A stretch of 64,000 nt of DNA from contig CM047815.1 of NCBI GenBank assembly GCA_026214975.1, positions 60,643,852 to 60,707,851 of the forward strand, written 5' to 3'. Below the pieces are notes generated by a model. The model saw only the letters and a program-made list of their open reading frames with translations. It did not search any database and was not told the origin of the DNA. Below are positions 1-9,480 of the stretch, one piece after another. Within the stretch, counting starts at the first letter, position 1; every line of letters starts with the position of its first letter. The stretch is from Gentiana macrophylla (lineage: Eukaryota > Streptophyta > Magnoliopsida > Gentianales > Gentianaceae). The position numbers were made by a program, and so were the translations under genes.

Positions 1-751
1 CATCAATTTGCAATAAAGTGGGTATGAGTTCTTGTTTTTTGATCGTTTATATCATGAATTCCTGTACCATTTATTGTTTCAATTCGATTATGAGTAGCTA
101 GAACATTTGTATGGTCGAATTATGTGAGAGCGGATGAAATGTCATTAGGAAGATGAACCGGGAGGTAGTGTAGCACGTAATAACATGTCCTAATCGATAA
201 TTTATATCACGAAACCTACTTTAATCGTAATTGAGCTAGTTTGATCACCTAGTTCACCATCACACACACCTAGCTTATAAATGTGCATTTGCGCGCGAAG
301 TGTGGGAACCGGGTTTCGGGACCGTAGACGTTTTGGCTTAAAAGGTAGTTTGACACCTACCTGTGCACTAGATTGACACTCTGGTCATTAGGTTCATTTC
401 CAATACCGAGTTTCTATCGTTCAGGCAAGGAAGGTAAAGCACACTCCCGGGGTAGTTTGTTTGAGGGTAGAGTAATCCATTTGGATCGTAGTTAATTGTA
501 CCTCCTTTAATCTTAAGAAACCCGATTAGTATAATCTTTCTTTTACGCAATAGTATAACGCCCTATTTTTCTCGTTGACTGAATCGAGTGCTAAGTCCAT
601 TTGTGGTACTCAAAGCCAATCTCGTGGGTTCGACCTCGGACTCCTCAAGCACTACCTACAATCGATCCGGTCCACTGCCAGTTAGAAAGTAGATTTTGCT
701 AAGGTTTCGAGTTTTTACTTGATTAACCGGATTGCAAAAATCCACTTATCA
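1..751 (+). repeat. 5' LTR (3' part only) of Athila-like element
   Basis: Matches 5064-5814 nearly base for base and ends in ...TTATCA three bases before the primer binding site, where the R-U5 end should be. Many differences from the 3' copy sit at CTG trinucleotides present there and altered here (for example 477-485 against 5539-5545). The U3 part lies outside the window. Confidence 0.88.
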
Positions 752-754
752 AGT

Positions 755-773
755 TGGCGCCGTTGCCGGGGAT
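755..773 (+). other. Primer binding site, tRNA-Asp type
   Basis: TGGCGCCGTTGCCGGGGAT is complementary to the 3' end of plant tRNA-Asp(GUC), including the CCA tail, and lies three bases after the LTR end. This primer is typical of Athila elements. The same site recurs at 55862 in a second Athila element. Confidence 0.9.
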
Positions 774-995
774 TGACAATACTTTGATATCACAAAAGTT
801 GACCGAAAGCTTGGGCTTAGGTCGTTTTATTTTTTAATTTATTTTATTTTTTATTTTCTTTTATTTTATTTTTCTTTTCTTTTCTTGATGGAGTTCGTAT
901 ATTGAAGCGTCTCACCACCTATTGCTGTGGTGGTGGAGACGAGATACTTTGATTGTGTTTGTGTTGTTTCCTGAGATCTTGCAGTTTGAGCTTAA

Positions 996-2381
996 ATGGA
1001 TGGATTTTCCATTCAATACTACTCAACTGAACAACAATTTCCCTACCAACCACAGGCAGTTGAACAATATTATCAACAACAGTATGTGCCTCAGCCTCAA
1101 TATCAACAACAGAGTAACCAGGATTCTTGGGCCTATCAGTGCCCTAGTGCATACCAGGATCAGAATTATGGTTATTCGAGTAATGATCCACAACAATATG
1201 AGGGTTATCAGAACCCCTGTGCTTATCATGATTTTGGTTCTCACGCTGGGCATGTTGAAAACTTTGCACAGATTCAGCCTTTTGATCAGAATCCAACTTG
1301 GCAAGAAGTCTGCTACCCGCCTCCGATGAATCAAAGTCAGTATGATCAGTTTGCTCCCGCGCCACAAGAGAGTCTTACCGACAGTCAAATGGAGCTACTA
1401 GAGCGATTGAACCAGAGCTTGCAGGAGCAACTGCGGGACGTGAAAGAGTTCAAGAGAAGTACTGACTCCGCCATGAGAAATCTTCAAGAGAGGGCGCTGC
1501 AGTTGATTGAAATAATGGGGTTCGAGCAGGAAGAACATGCATGTGCAGTAGGTGTGGTTAAGGATGATGAGGTTGGCACTGAAGAAGTTAAGGTGGGACG
1601 TGAGGTTGAGGATTCACTTTACTATGATGAGGTGTCGAAACAAGAGATTGAGTTGGGATCGCCCATATTACCGTCTCCTCCTATTGCGATATTAGATGAT
1701 GGCATGTTTCACTGTCTACCTACTACACTTCCACACATTGAGATGAAAAATGACGAGACTGTGGTGGAAAGTGCGGTGGTACCGACCACCGGTATGAGTG
1801 AGCAAGAATGCTTTGGTATTGAAACGCTTTGGGATGAGGAGGAACTACAAGATGTGAAGATGGAAGAGGTGCAACTTTTATCAAGTACACCGTCTTCCGA
1901 GGAGATACACAATGATGACTTGAAAGAGTGTGCGGTGGATTCGATTGTAGTCGTCGATCATGTGGAGATCGAGACTAAGGAGAAGTTGGGATCGCTCATT
2001 CTACCGTCAAGCTCACCTATGGATCAAAAGCAAGTTGATCAGCCACCTATATTTAAGCCACCGGATGGCCTAGTGATGCTTGATACGTCCGTCCTGGATT
2101 ACTTCACTCCTCCACCCCGTGTTGATGAGTTATATGAGATCAAGTTTTTACCACCACCGGTGCATATGGCTCAAAGAGGTGTGAGGAAGAGACTACATCC
2201 ACCTGATGCGGATTTTAAAAAGAAGATGGGACGAAAGGCAAACAAAAGAAGATTCTTCGGTTGGGAGGAGGTAGCATCGAGAGCCGAAAGAGGTAAGTTT
2301 CTAGTCAATTCAATTTCTATGGTTTTTGCATTGTTCTCTTTTCGTAAGCTATTGGTCTTCTTGAGTTTGGATTTTGGTTGA
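996..2381 (+). CDS. Gln/Tyr-rich, coiled-coil protein of unknown function inside Athila-like element
   Basis: The frame is open for 461 codons, the only long ORF of this element, starting about 220 bases after the primer site. Residues 1-125 are low complexity, rich in Gln, Tyr, Pro and Asn. Residues about 130-175 look like a coiled coil (MELLERLNQSLQEQL...). Residues 185-375 are acidic with several Pro-rich patches. Residues 390-430 are basic (KKKMGRKANKRR). The last 30 residues are hydrophobic, but a good splice donor (GTAAGT, 2293-2298) lies just before them, so the tail may be unspliced intron. There is no zinc knuckle or catalytic motif, and I do not recognise the family. Its position is that of gag, so a structural or RNA-binding role is possible but unproven. 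The intact frame contrasts with the decay of most other elements here. Confidence 0.55.
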   Translation: MDGFSIQYYSTEQQFPYQPQAVEQYYQQQYVPQPQYQQQSNQDSWAYQCPSAYQDQNYGYSSNDPQQYEGYQNPCAYHDFGSHAGHVENFAQIQPFDQNPTWQEVCYPPPMNQSQYDQFAPAPQESLTDSQMELLERLNQSLQEQLRDVKEFKRSTDSAMRNLQERALQLIEIMGFEQEEHACAVGVVKDDEVGTEEVKVGREVEDSLYYDEVSKQEIELGSPILPSPPIAILDDGMFHCLPTTLPHIEMKNDETVVESAVVPTTGMSEQECFGIETLWDEEELQDVKMEEVQLLSSTPSSEEIHNDDLKECAVDSIVVVDHVEIETKEKLGSLILPSSSPMDQKQVDQPPIFKPPDGLVMLDTSVLDYFTPPPRVDELYEIKFLPPPVHMAQRGVRKRLHPPDADFKKKMGRKANKRRFFGWEEVASRAERGKFLVNSISMVFALFSFRKLLVFLSLDFG

Positions 2382-4198
2382 TGACTTTTTATACGACTTG
2401 TCTGAATTGGAATGCTGAAATTGTTGCGTTGAGTCATTTGTGGTTTGAGTCTGTTTAGAGTCACTTGGTCGAGCCAACGACATTAAACAAAGGCGCTCGG
2501 TGGGAGGCAACCCACCATCTTCTGTGTTTTGTTTTATGATCACTTTTATGCTACTTGGGTTGTAAGCCATAAGGCACTTTTATTTTTTTCACTACTTTTG
2601 CCTTCTTGACTTGTTTTCTGGATTATTCATTGGATGGATGATGCTTTTTGGATTTTTATATATATCATATTTGATACGTTATCCATGTACTACTCTTCTT
2701 CGAGTTTTCTGACGTAACGAGGTCGAATATTTTGATTATCCCCGGAATCCCCCCTTATTACTTGCTATGGCACGTGGACCATGTCCCGTGCACGTATGTT
2801 TTGGATACGTTCTTCTGTATGTAGGGATTCGGGATGCTTTACCTCACGACCGTTACGGGACTTGATCACGCCGTTTTGCCGGGCTACTAAGCTAAGTCTC
2901 TTTTTCCTTTTCGTTCACACACCGAGGACGGTGTTTCACTAAAGTGGGGGTGGGACGACTTAGCTTATTCGCATGTTTTTCATAGTATATTATGCCGTTA
3001 TGTGATGAACTTAGTTTTACTCGGTTTTTGAGTTGATTTCTAGGCACTTTCAGATTTTTCTAGGGTTTTAACACCGCGATATATGCATGCTTTTCACGGT
3101 TGAGTTAGTAAACGGTTTTTTTAGCCTTGTGAATGTCTTGCAGTGAGTCCATTATATCACGATACGGAACACTTTTAGTACACGTTTGACGACGGTTATA
3201 CTTAGTACGATTGCTTTACACACCTGTACCCCTAGTTTTGAGGCGAAATAAAAAGGATTCACCCTGGGTAGGTTCGGGATGACGGAAAAGGCATTTCTTT
3301 GAAGCGACCAGAGCCAAAAGACAACATCCCAACATTATCCCTTTAAACCCTCCTAAGCCTTGATAGGAACGGTCTGACCACCGTCCGAAATTTAAGCCGT
3401 TTTTGGTTACTTATCTTATAATTCCTAGCCCTGAGCCGATAATTTGGTCACATCCCTTTTGACTACCCTACAAGTGGACTTAGTTGTTTCCTTTAGACAC
3501 ACTTGCCAAGGCAAGTGTGGGGTGGGAGAGGATATGTGAAATGGTATGAGGAGGGAGTTTTGAGCTAACATCTAGAAGGGGAGGAGCTCGAGAAAATCTT
3601 CGATGTAGCCTTTGGTTCAAAAGAAATAAGTAAAATAAAAAATAAAAAAATAAAGAAAGAAATAAATAAATAAAGAAAGTGAATAAAGTCGAACCAAAGA
3701 AAGCTGGAAAAGGAGTATGCATATTTGCTAATATGATGTTGAGTTTGGATGTTGTTCTAATGGAAATTCGAAAGAAGTTTGGTGGTTTTCTATGTTCGAG
3801 TTGAGGGAGTACACGCAATGATTAGGTTCACTCATGCCTTCTTTTCTCCAGTCCCAAATTATCTTTCGATAACCCCCATCCGAGCCTAACGTTATAACCT
3901 TTCAAGTCCTACCTGACCGGATCTCTGGCCATGGTGAACCTCGATTAGTGGAGACTCTAGGAAGGGCAGGATTGTGTGCAGTCGTTTGTTTGGTATTCCA
4001 AGCCGGTAACCGTATTGATTATAAGTCGTCGTCATTCACCACACACTCACTCCGTTTCGTGACTTTGTGGAGTCAAGGTATTACATTCACTTGTCTAAGC
4101 TCCTTTTACTTTGATATTTTGAAACGCATGCATGTACCGTAAAGTTGATTCCTTGGCATTGTTTGATCGCCTGATTTACTCGAGGGCGAGTAAAGGCT
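2382..4198 (+). other. Long non-coding 3' region of Athila-like element with G-rich tracts
   Basis: No convincing ORF is present over 1.8 kb. The stretch holds a GC stem-loop (2499-2516) and two G-rich tracts resembling the polypurine tract beside the LTR: AAAGTGGGGGTGGGA (2941-2955) and AAGTGTGGGGTGGGA (3513-3527). A purine-rich A/G run lies at 3626-3680. Short ORFs here are compositionally unremarkable. The region probably carries RNA-level signals, but this is inference. Confidence 0.5.
2499..2516 (+). other. Perfect stem-loop GGTGGG-AGGCAA-CCCACC
   Basis: Six-base GGTGGG and CCCACC arms enclose the loop AGGCAA. A related GGGAGGCAACCC core is, from general knowledge, common in the 3' regions of plant Athila-type elements, often next to a GCGCT motif as here (2493-2497). 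It is probably an RNA structure; function unknown. Confidence 0.6.
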
Positions 4199-4211
4199 AA
4201 GTGTGGGGTGG
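4199..4211 (+). other. Candidate polypurine tract before 3' LTR
   Basis: AAGTGTGGGGTGG directly precedes the proposed LTR start TGAT at 4212. Plus-strand priming tracts of Athila-type elements are G-rich and sit at this position. Two similar tracts lie upstream, so the assignment rests on the LTR boundary model. Confidence 0.55.
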
Positions 4212-4563
4212 TGATGGGAACCAACTTTGCTGTACATTTCTGTACAGTTTAACCCACGGTTATCATATTTCTAGCATGGTTCGGGTGAGTTTAGACCCTA
4301 TATTGAGTGTTAATGAGGCTTTCCTCGCACGGCGAGTAAATGTCGGTTGTTCCGTAAACTCGGCCTACTTTTCGCACTTTATACTCATTTCCCGAGCACC
4401 CGTAGTTTGCGGGGTTATGCGTTTGCCTGTTGTTTCCATGTTTATGCAGGATTTGGGTGAGTCGGCAGCCCGGAAAGCGATTACCTACGAGATTAGACGT
4501 GTCTGAGGCGAGAAACGAAGGCTAAGTATGAAAAAGTGGAATTTTTGGAAGTCAAGGCACCTA

Positions 4564-4821
4564 TCCGTACGGACAAACCTCTGTCCGTACGGACAATCCT
4601 CAGCCAGAATCAAAATTTTGAACAGAGATATATCCGTACGGATAGGCATTTTATCCGTACGGACAGACTGATGCAGTAGAGATCCATCCGGACGGATAGA
4701 AATCTATCCGTACGGACGGACACTGGGAACACAAAACAGAAGGTTTGATCAGAGATATATCCATACGGACAACCTTCCAGCCGTACGGAGAACCTGGTGA
4801 ATCAAGAACCATCCGTACGGA
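4564..4821 (+). promoter_or_regulatory. Array of nine TCCGTACGGA-type palindromes in LTR U3
   Basis: Six exact copies of the 10-bp palindrome TCCGTACGGA start at 4564, 4584, 4633, 4654, 4707 and 4812. Three one-base variants start at 4687 (TCCGGACGGA), 4760 (TCCATACGGA) and 4780 (GCCGTACGGA). Flanks commonly extend to ATCCGTACGGAT. The array ends 23 bases before the TATA box, where an upstream activating region would be. Each unit has two CG dinucleotides. It looks like a multimerised dimeric-factor binding site; the factor is unknown. Confidence 0.7.
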
Positions 4822-4843
4822 TAAGCTGAATTTTGCCCTAGCC

Positions 4844-4850
4844 TATAAAA
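4844..4850 (+). promoter_or_regulatory. TATA box of Athila-like LTR
   Basis: TATAAAA lies in the 3' LTR just after the palindrome array. Transcription would start around 4875, placing R and U5 in the 940 bases to 5814. Confidence 0.65.
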
Positions 4851-5814
4851 GGGCAGCTCAAACGTTTTATTTTGCAGACTTTGACTATTTTAGATAGTGT
4901 TAGCCTCTTTTGGGCGATTTCCTTCGTCTGAAACCGTAGAATCAAGTGCCATACACCGTTGTTCTTGTCTTTTGATCCTCTATTACATTAGATACATTAC
5001 AACATCAATCCGTTACATTTCGATTGTCAAGATTTGATTTTTGTGAGCACAACTTTGGTACTTCATCAATTTGCAATAAAGTGGGTATAAGTTCTTGTTT
5101 TCTTATCGTTTATATCATGAATTCCTGTACCATTTATTGTTTCAATTCGATTATGAGTAGCTAAAACATTTGTATGGCCGAATTATGTGAGAGCGGATGA
5201 AATACCATTAGGAAGATGAACCAGGAGGTAGTGTAGCACGTAATAACATGTCCTAATCGATAATTTATATCACGAAACCTACTTTAATTGTAATTGAGCT
5301 AGTTTGATCACTTAGTTCACCATCACACACACCTAGCTTATAAATGTATGTTGCGGCGAAGTGTGGGAACCGGGGTTTCGGGACCGTAGACGTTTTGGCT
5401 TAAAAGGTAGTTTGACACCTACCTGTGCACTAGATTGACACTCTGGTCATTAGGTTCATTTCCAATACGGAGTTTCTATCGTTCAGGAAAGGAAGGTAAA
5501 GCACACTCCCGGGGTAGTTTGTTTGAGGGTAGAGTAATCCGCTGGATCGTAGTTCGGCTGTACCTCCTTTAATCTTAAGAAACCCGATTAGTATAATCTT
5601 TCTTTTACGCAATAGTATAACGTCCTATTTTTCTGGTTGACCTGAACTGAGTGCTAAGTCAGCTGTGGTACTCAAAGCCAATCTCTGTGGGTTCGACCTC
5701 GGACTCCTCAAGCACTACCTACAATCGATCCGGTCCACTGCCGGTTAGAAAATAGATTTTGCTAAGGTTTCGAGTTTATACTTGATTAACCGGATTGCAA
5801 AAATCCACTTATCA

Positions 5815-6590
5815 GATATATACACATGTGTAAATTGATTTATGGTAATAAAATAAAGATAGTCAATATTAGATATTGACAATATCTTGGAAATATTCAA
5901 TATAAGATATTGACAATATCCTAGATTTATTTAATATAAGTTATTATAATAAATGAGATAAATCAATCAAATATATTTTCCTTATTTTATTGGAAAAATG
6001 TTTCCTTCTCCTCCACTCTTATAGATGGCGCCATATACACTATAAATATAGTGTGGGTGTCAAGCTCTTTTGTACATCATAATTCCAAGAGCTAATAGCT
6101 CTTGTGTAAAAATAGAGAGCTTCCTATAGAGAGTTGGAGAGAGGGGAAAAGGGGCGGTCTAGCAACCAGAGTTTTCCAATAGCAATCCATGATGGGATTC
6201 CGGCGGGCTTTTCGTGTGGACTAGCGGTAGAGGCCGAACACTTGGGCGGCTCTATGCAGAACTACTCTCCTTATACGGTCAAAGCGTCGATCTTTTAGAT
6301 CAACCAATTTAACCACCGTCTTAAGCTTATTTGTTTATTGCTTAAACGAAGTCGATCTTGGGTAAAAGGAAATCAAAATTTTGAATTCCGCTGCGTTCCC
6401 GCATAGATTTCCTAGAATTTATCCTATTCATTGGCTAACCGCGTAGCCTATTGAAGTGATTTTCTGGCTCATAGTGCGACTAGCGGGATGTCCCCCACAC
6501 ACTCATTCCTGAACCTTTGTTAAGATCCTTTCTACCTCATCTGATCGGACACAGCATAACAAAGGTTTTGTGTAAGATTGACTGTATAAG
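5815..6590 (+). mobile_element. LTR-like remnant, probably Copia type
   Basis: This sequence lies between the Athila LTR and the truncated Tat element and has no coding capacity. It has LTR-promoter character: AT-rich start, TATAAATA at 6041-6048, then a short purine-rich leader and CCGCTGCGTTCCCGC-like U5 sequence near 6390-6410. A perfect 10-bp inverted repeat, AACCTTTGTT (6512-6521) and AACAAAGGTT (6558-6567), lies near the right edge. Termini and target duplication were not found; it could be a solo or truncated LTR. Confidence 0.4.
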
Positions 6591-6593
6591 ATC

Positions 6594-7300
6594 CTGTTGA
6601 CGATGGTGTATTGCGCCGCCCTCTTGACCAAGGCGCGAGCTCGATCTATCTCGGTGGGTAAGGTACCTGCCTCTATGTAGGCATTAATTTCATCTATCCA
6701 TTATGGTGATACTGGATCGATGTCCATGATTTTGGTCCGATTGCTGGTGGGCTCTGAAAGATACTCAACCATTTCTAAAAGATCCTGGATCTCTTTCTTA
6801 TAGGACGATTTTGACATATGGTCTGCCCGCATATTGTTTTTGTGGCCAATTCTGATAAACTCGCAGTTGTTGAAGCCGTTTGTTTAGCCATTTGATGTTC
6901 TAGAGATATTGACATAGAGTTTTGTCCTTATCTTGGTAAGTGTCTGCGATTTGGTAGATGACGAGCAGAGAGTCGCAATAGATTTCAATGTTCTCAAAAT
7001 TCATAGCTTTGGCGAGTTTGAGGCCAGCGTTGATGGATTCATATTCTGCTTGATTATTTGAGGCGAGGAACTTGAACCTTAGTGCTTTTTCGATTTCTTC
7101 TGTAGTTCCTGGCTTGACCAGTATAATTCTGGATCCACAGCCATTTTTGCTAGCTATCCCATCAACACAAACTTGCCAATAATGGCTCGATCATAAGGAT
7201 GCCGAGTTTGAAGGGTTTATGGGTTTGGTCACGGGTTGCGGATCGGACTGTTATGCTCTAAAGCTGGTTATTGCAAAGAAGTCTGCTAAAGATTATAATG
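6594..7300 (-). pseudogene. Tat second RNase H domain (fragment) and pre-integrase linker
   Basis: The minus-strand translation shows WQVCVDGIASKNGCGS near 7190-7140, ILVKPG near 7110, NNQAEYESINAGLKLAK near 7060-7010 and YCDSLLV near 6980-6960. These match the VDG, AEYEA and DS motifs of the extra RNase H domain of Tat elements, which removes RNA from RNA-DNA hybrids. Stops interrupt the frame near 6895 and 7170. The linker ends with YTIVNRILY at about 6620-6595, where homology stops abruptly, before integrase. Not functional. Confidence 0.75.
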
Positions 7301-7970
7301 GATATCGAACAATGTTAATTCAATTGCCCAACAAAGCAAGCAACCTAAAAGGTCAGGCTTGCGTAGAACTTGGTGCAGTGGACTATATGTCAGAACGTTG
7401 ATAGTATGCGAAGAATAATATGCCTGTAACTTGTGCGTAGCAATAACAAATGAATAAGCCATCTTATATATATATATATTAAAATAACGACTCTCCACCG
7501 GACTGAGAGCCTTGATGATATAATAGGTGGGGTTTTGGAGGGTTTCGGCCTCCTTAACAAGCACGGCGGATACATCCCGGTCTGAGGCCACCATGTACAA
7601 AAATAATTCATCCTCCAGAACTGGGCTACCTAGAAGAGGCGGCCTCCCTAGATAGTTTTCCAGAGTCTGGAAGGCCTGGGAACACTATTCATTCTATGCA
7701 AATGTTCGATCACCCTTGAGGATTTTGAAGAACGCGAGGCACTTTTCTACAGATTTTGAAATGAACCTGCCCAGAGCATTGATTCTGCCATTAAGTCTTT
7801 GAACCTATTTTATGCAGGCTGGTTCTTGCATGTTTTTCAATGCCTCAATTCTTTCTAAATTGGCTTCAATCCCCTGTTGGCTAACCATAAATCCAAGGAA
7901 TTTGTCTGCTTGGACACCAAATGTACATTTGGCCGAATTAAGCTTCATTTGGTTTCTTCGAATGTTCTAG
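7286..7970 (-). pseudogene. Tat Gypsy-type RNase H region (degenerate)
   Basis: The minus strand encodes FLYMVASDRDVSAVLVKEAE (about 7610-7550), then KALSPVESRYF and, after an intervening AT-microsatellite (7465-7480), KLQAYYSSHTINVLT and WAIELTLFDIHY. This is the region after the RT thumb that corresponds to the original RNase H of Gypsy elements, which is degenerate in Tat elements. A TA-rich insertion and several stops break it. Confidence 0.72.
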
Positions 7971-8705
7971 AAGGTCTCTTGGATATGTGTACAAAGGCCT
8001 TGATGGGATGATTTGACAACCATAACGTCGATGTATGCATCATTATTCTTACCAATTTGCGAGTTGAGGACGCAATTAACCATGATTTGGTATGTGGAGC
8101 CGGTGTTCTTCAGCCCAATAGGCATCATCTCGTAATAATTTAGGCCCCCAACGGCCCTAAAAACTGTCATCTCTTTGTCAAAGTCTTTCATCTTGACTTG
8201 ATGATAGCCGGAATATGTGTCAGGAAAGCTCAACACTTCAAATGCGGCGATACTATCAACCATTCGATGAATCCTCAGAAATGGTAAGGATCTTTGGGGC
8301 TTGCTTTGTTTAGGTTCGTAAAGTCGACTCACATCCGCCATTTCCCATTATGCTTCTTGACCATGACGACGTTGGCCAGACAGGTCGGATAGACAAGCTT
8401 TTTTATGATGCCAGCTTGCCAGAGTTTACCGACCTTGACTTTGATTGCAACCTCTTTTTCGTGAGAAAATTGTCAGGCTTTTTGTTGTATCGTCTTAAAC
8501 GTTAGGTCGCATCCATGTGATGTAGCATAATTTCAGGCTCAAACCCCCTCATTTCTGTTACAACCCATGCGAATGCATCGAGGTTGGCCTTAAGTTGAGA
8601 AATTAGTTGCTCTTTCTTTTTGTCAGATATATACGCTTCGATTTTAACCTTTTGGTCGGGGTAGGCCTCGTTTAAGATGACCTCGACCAGCTCACATTTG
8701 GCCAT
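7967..8705 (-). pseudogene. Tat reverse transcriptase (broken; catalytic motif YIDV)
   Basis: Bases 8705-8502 encode a segment rich in KVKIEAYISDKKKEQLI and LKANLDAFAW, the conserved stretch preceding RT in Tat elements. Bases 8341-7967 encode the RT core: FPDTYSGYHQVKM (motif A, Asp present), FRAVGGLNYYEMMPIGLKN (usually F..MPFGL), then AYIDVMVVKS. The catalytic box should read YxDD; the second Asp codon is GTT here (8024-8026), so the enzyme would be dead even if the frame were open. Stops and frame changes separate the pieces. Confidence 0.85.
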
Positions 8706-9480
8706 GAAATCCGGCTCGTCCCCTTACTTTTAATGTTTCACATTAAATCTTAGATGGGATTAGCTCTCTAACCATGTTTACATGATTGGGTCCCGTCGAG
8801 TTTCGGTTGCTCGATTCGAGCCCTTTTGTTGTCACGATCGTGATTCCTGAGATGTGTTCGAGCAATTTTCGAGGGCGACCAATTGTGACCCGACCTTCTC
8901 CGCCGTAAAACTTGGACCTCAGTGCGGCACCGAGGCGACCATTGAAAATCGTCTAAAGGCCGGGATCCGCACAATCATGTTATGGTTTGACCTGGAGGTC
9001 AACCATAAAGAATGTTATTTTTCGATTCTATAAGGCTCGTAGTCGCATATTTACACATCTAAGTCAATGGCGTGCTTGACCCATACTTTGTCGTTGGTGA
9101 ATCCCTCAAGGGTTCTATTATGCGGTCTCAGATGTGAATCACCAAAACCGAGCTTCTTGAAGTAATCATAATAGAGAATATCTCAGAAAACTCACGTGTC
9201 TATTATTAAGACCCGATTCACGCCAACATCACCAACGCCTACTGCCATGATGGTAAGGACGTCTATAATGTCTCGTTGATCCGCCACTTCGCTAAGGGTG
9301 AACGAGAGTGGTTGCTCGGACCCGCACAAGACAACTGGTTTCTCAAATCTCTTATTCAAGGAGTTAATCTGGCTTTGAGCTAGTTGTTGCTGGGAAAGGA
9401 TTATGTAATTATGATGATTTCCCTTCCGTATTGGCGAGCTAGGGGTTGCCTCTATTAGAATTCCCTCTGTCCAGTCTGTA
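8706..9480 (-). pseudogene. Tat aspartic protease region (degenerate)
   Basis: The minus-strand translation around 9220-9150 reads VNRVLIIDT, a stop, then DILYYDYFKKLGF. This corresponds to the Asp-Thr-Gly active-site loop and following helix of Tat proteases, with the Gly replaced by a stop (TGA at 9198-9200). Further stops lie on both sides. The enzyme would have cut the Gag-Pol polyprotein. Bases 8768-8974 hold a shifted open stretch that belongs to the protease-RT linker. Confidence 0.65.

Larger units (their letters stand above)
1..5814 (+). mobile_element. Athila-like LTR retrotransposon, apparently non-autonomous; 5' end outside window
   Basis: Bases 1-751 and 5064-5814 are direct copies, about 95% identical by eye, ending in the same TTATCA. 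The left copy is followed by a tRNA-Asp primer site, as in plant Athila-type Ty3/Gypsy elements. Between the LTRs lie one long ORF (996-2381) and about 1.8 kb of non-coding DNA. I found no gag zinc knuckle, protease, RT, RNase H or integrase, so the element probably moved with proteins supplied in trans. The left LTR begins before base 1, so the 5' target duplication cannot be read. Lineage is inferred from the primer site and the 3' stem-loop; the non-autonomous status is inferred from missing domains. Confidence 0.8.
4212..5814 (+). repeat. 3' LTR of Athila-like element
   Basis: The right end (5814) is fixed by alignment to the 5' LTR end. The left end is proposed at 4212 because TGAT there mirrors ATCA at 5811-5814 and a G-rich tract precedes it, giving 1603 bp, a usual Athila LTR length. 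U3 holds a palindrome array (4564-4821) and a TATA box (4844-4850). The left boundary remains uncertain because the matching part of the 5' LTR is outside the window. Confidence 0.7.

Noticed and set aside
4564..4821. CRISPR-like array of short repeats
   Set aside because: Repeats are only 10 bp, palindromic, irregularly spaced, in a plant LTR U3 with a TATA box downstream; no cas genes are present.
368..5612. Matching 60-codon minus frames at 368-550 and 5430-5612 as a duplicated gene
   Set aside because: They lie at the same place in the two LTR copies; duplication reflects the LTR pair, and the frame has no recognisable motif.
7219..7401. 60-codon plus-strand frame in the Tat region
   Set aside because: Opposite strand of the RNase H remnant; no independent support.
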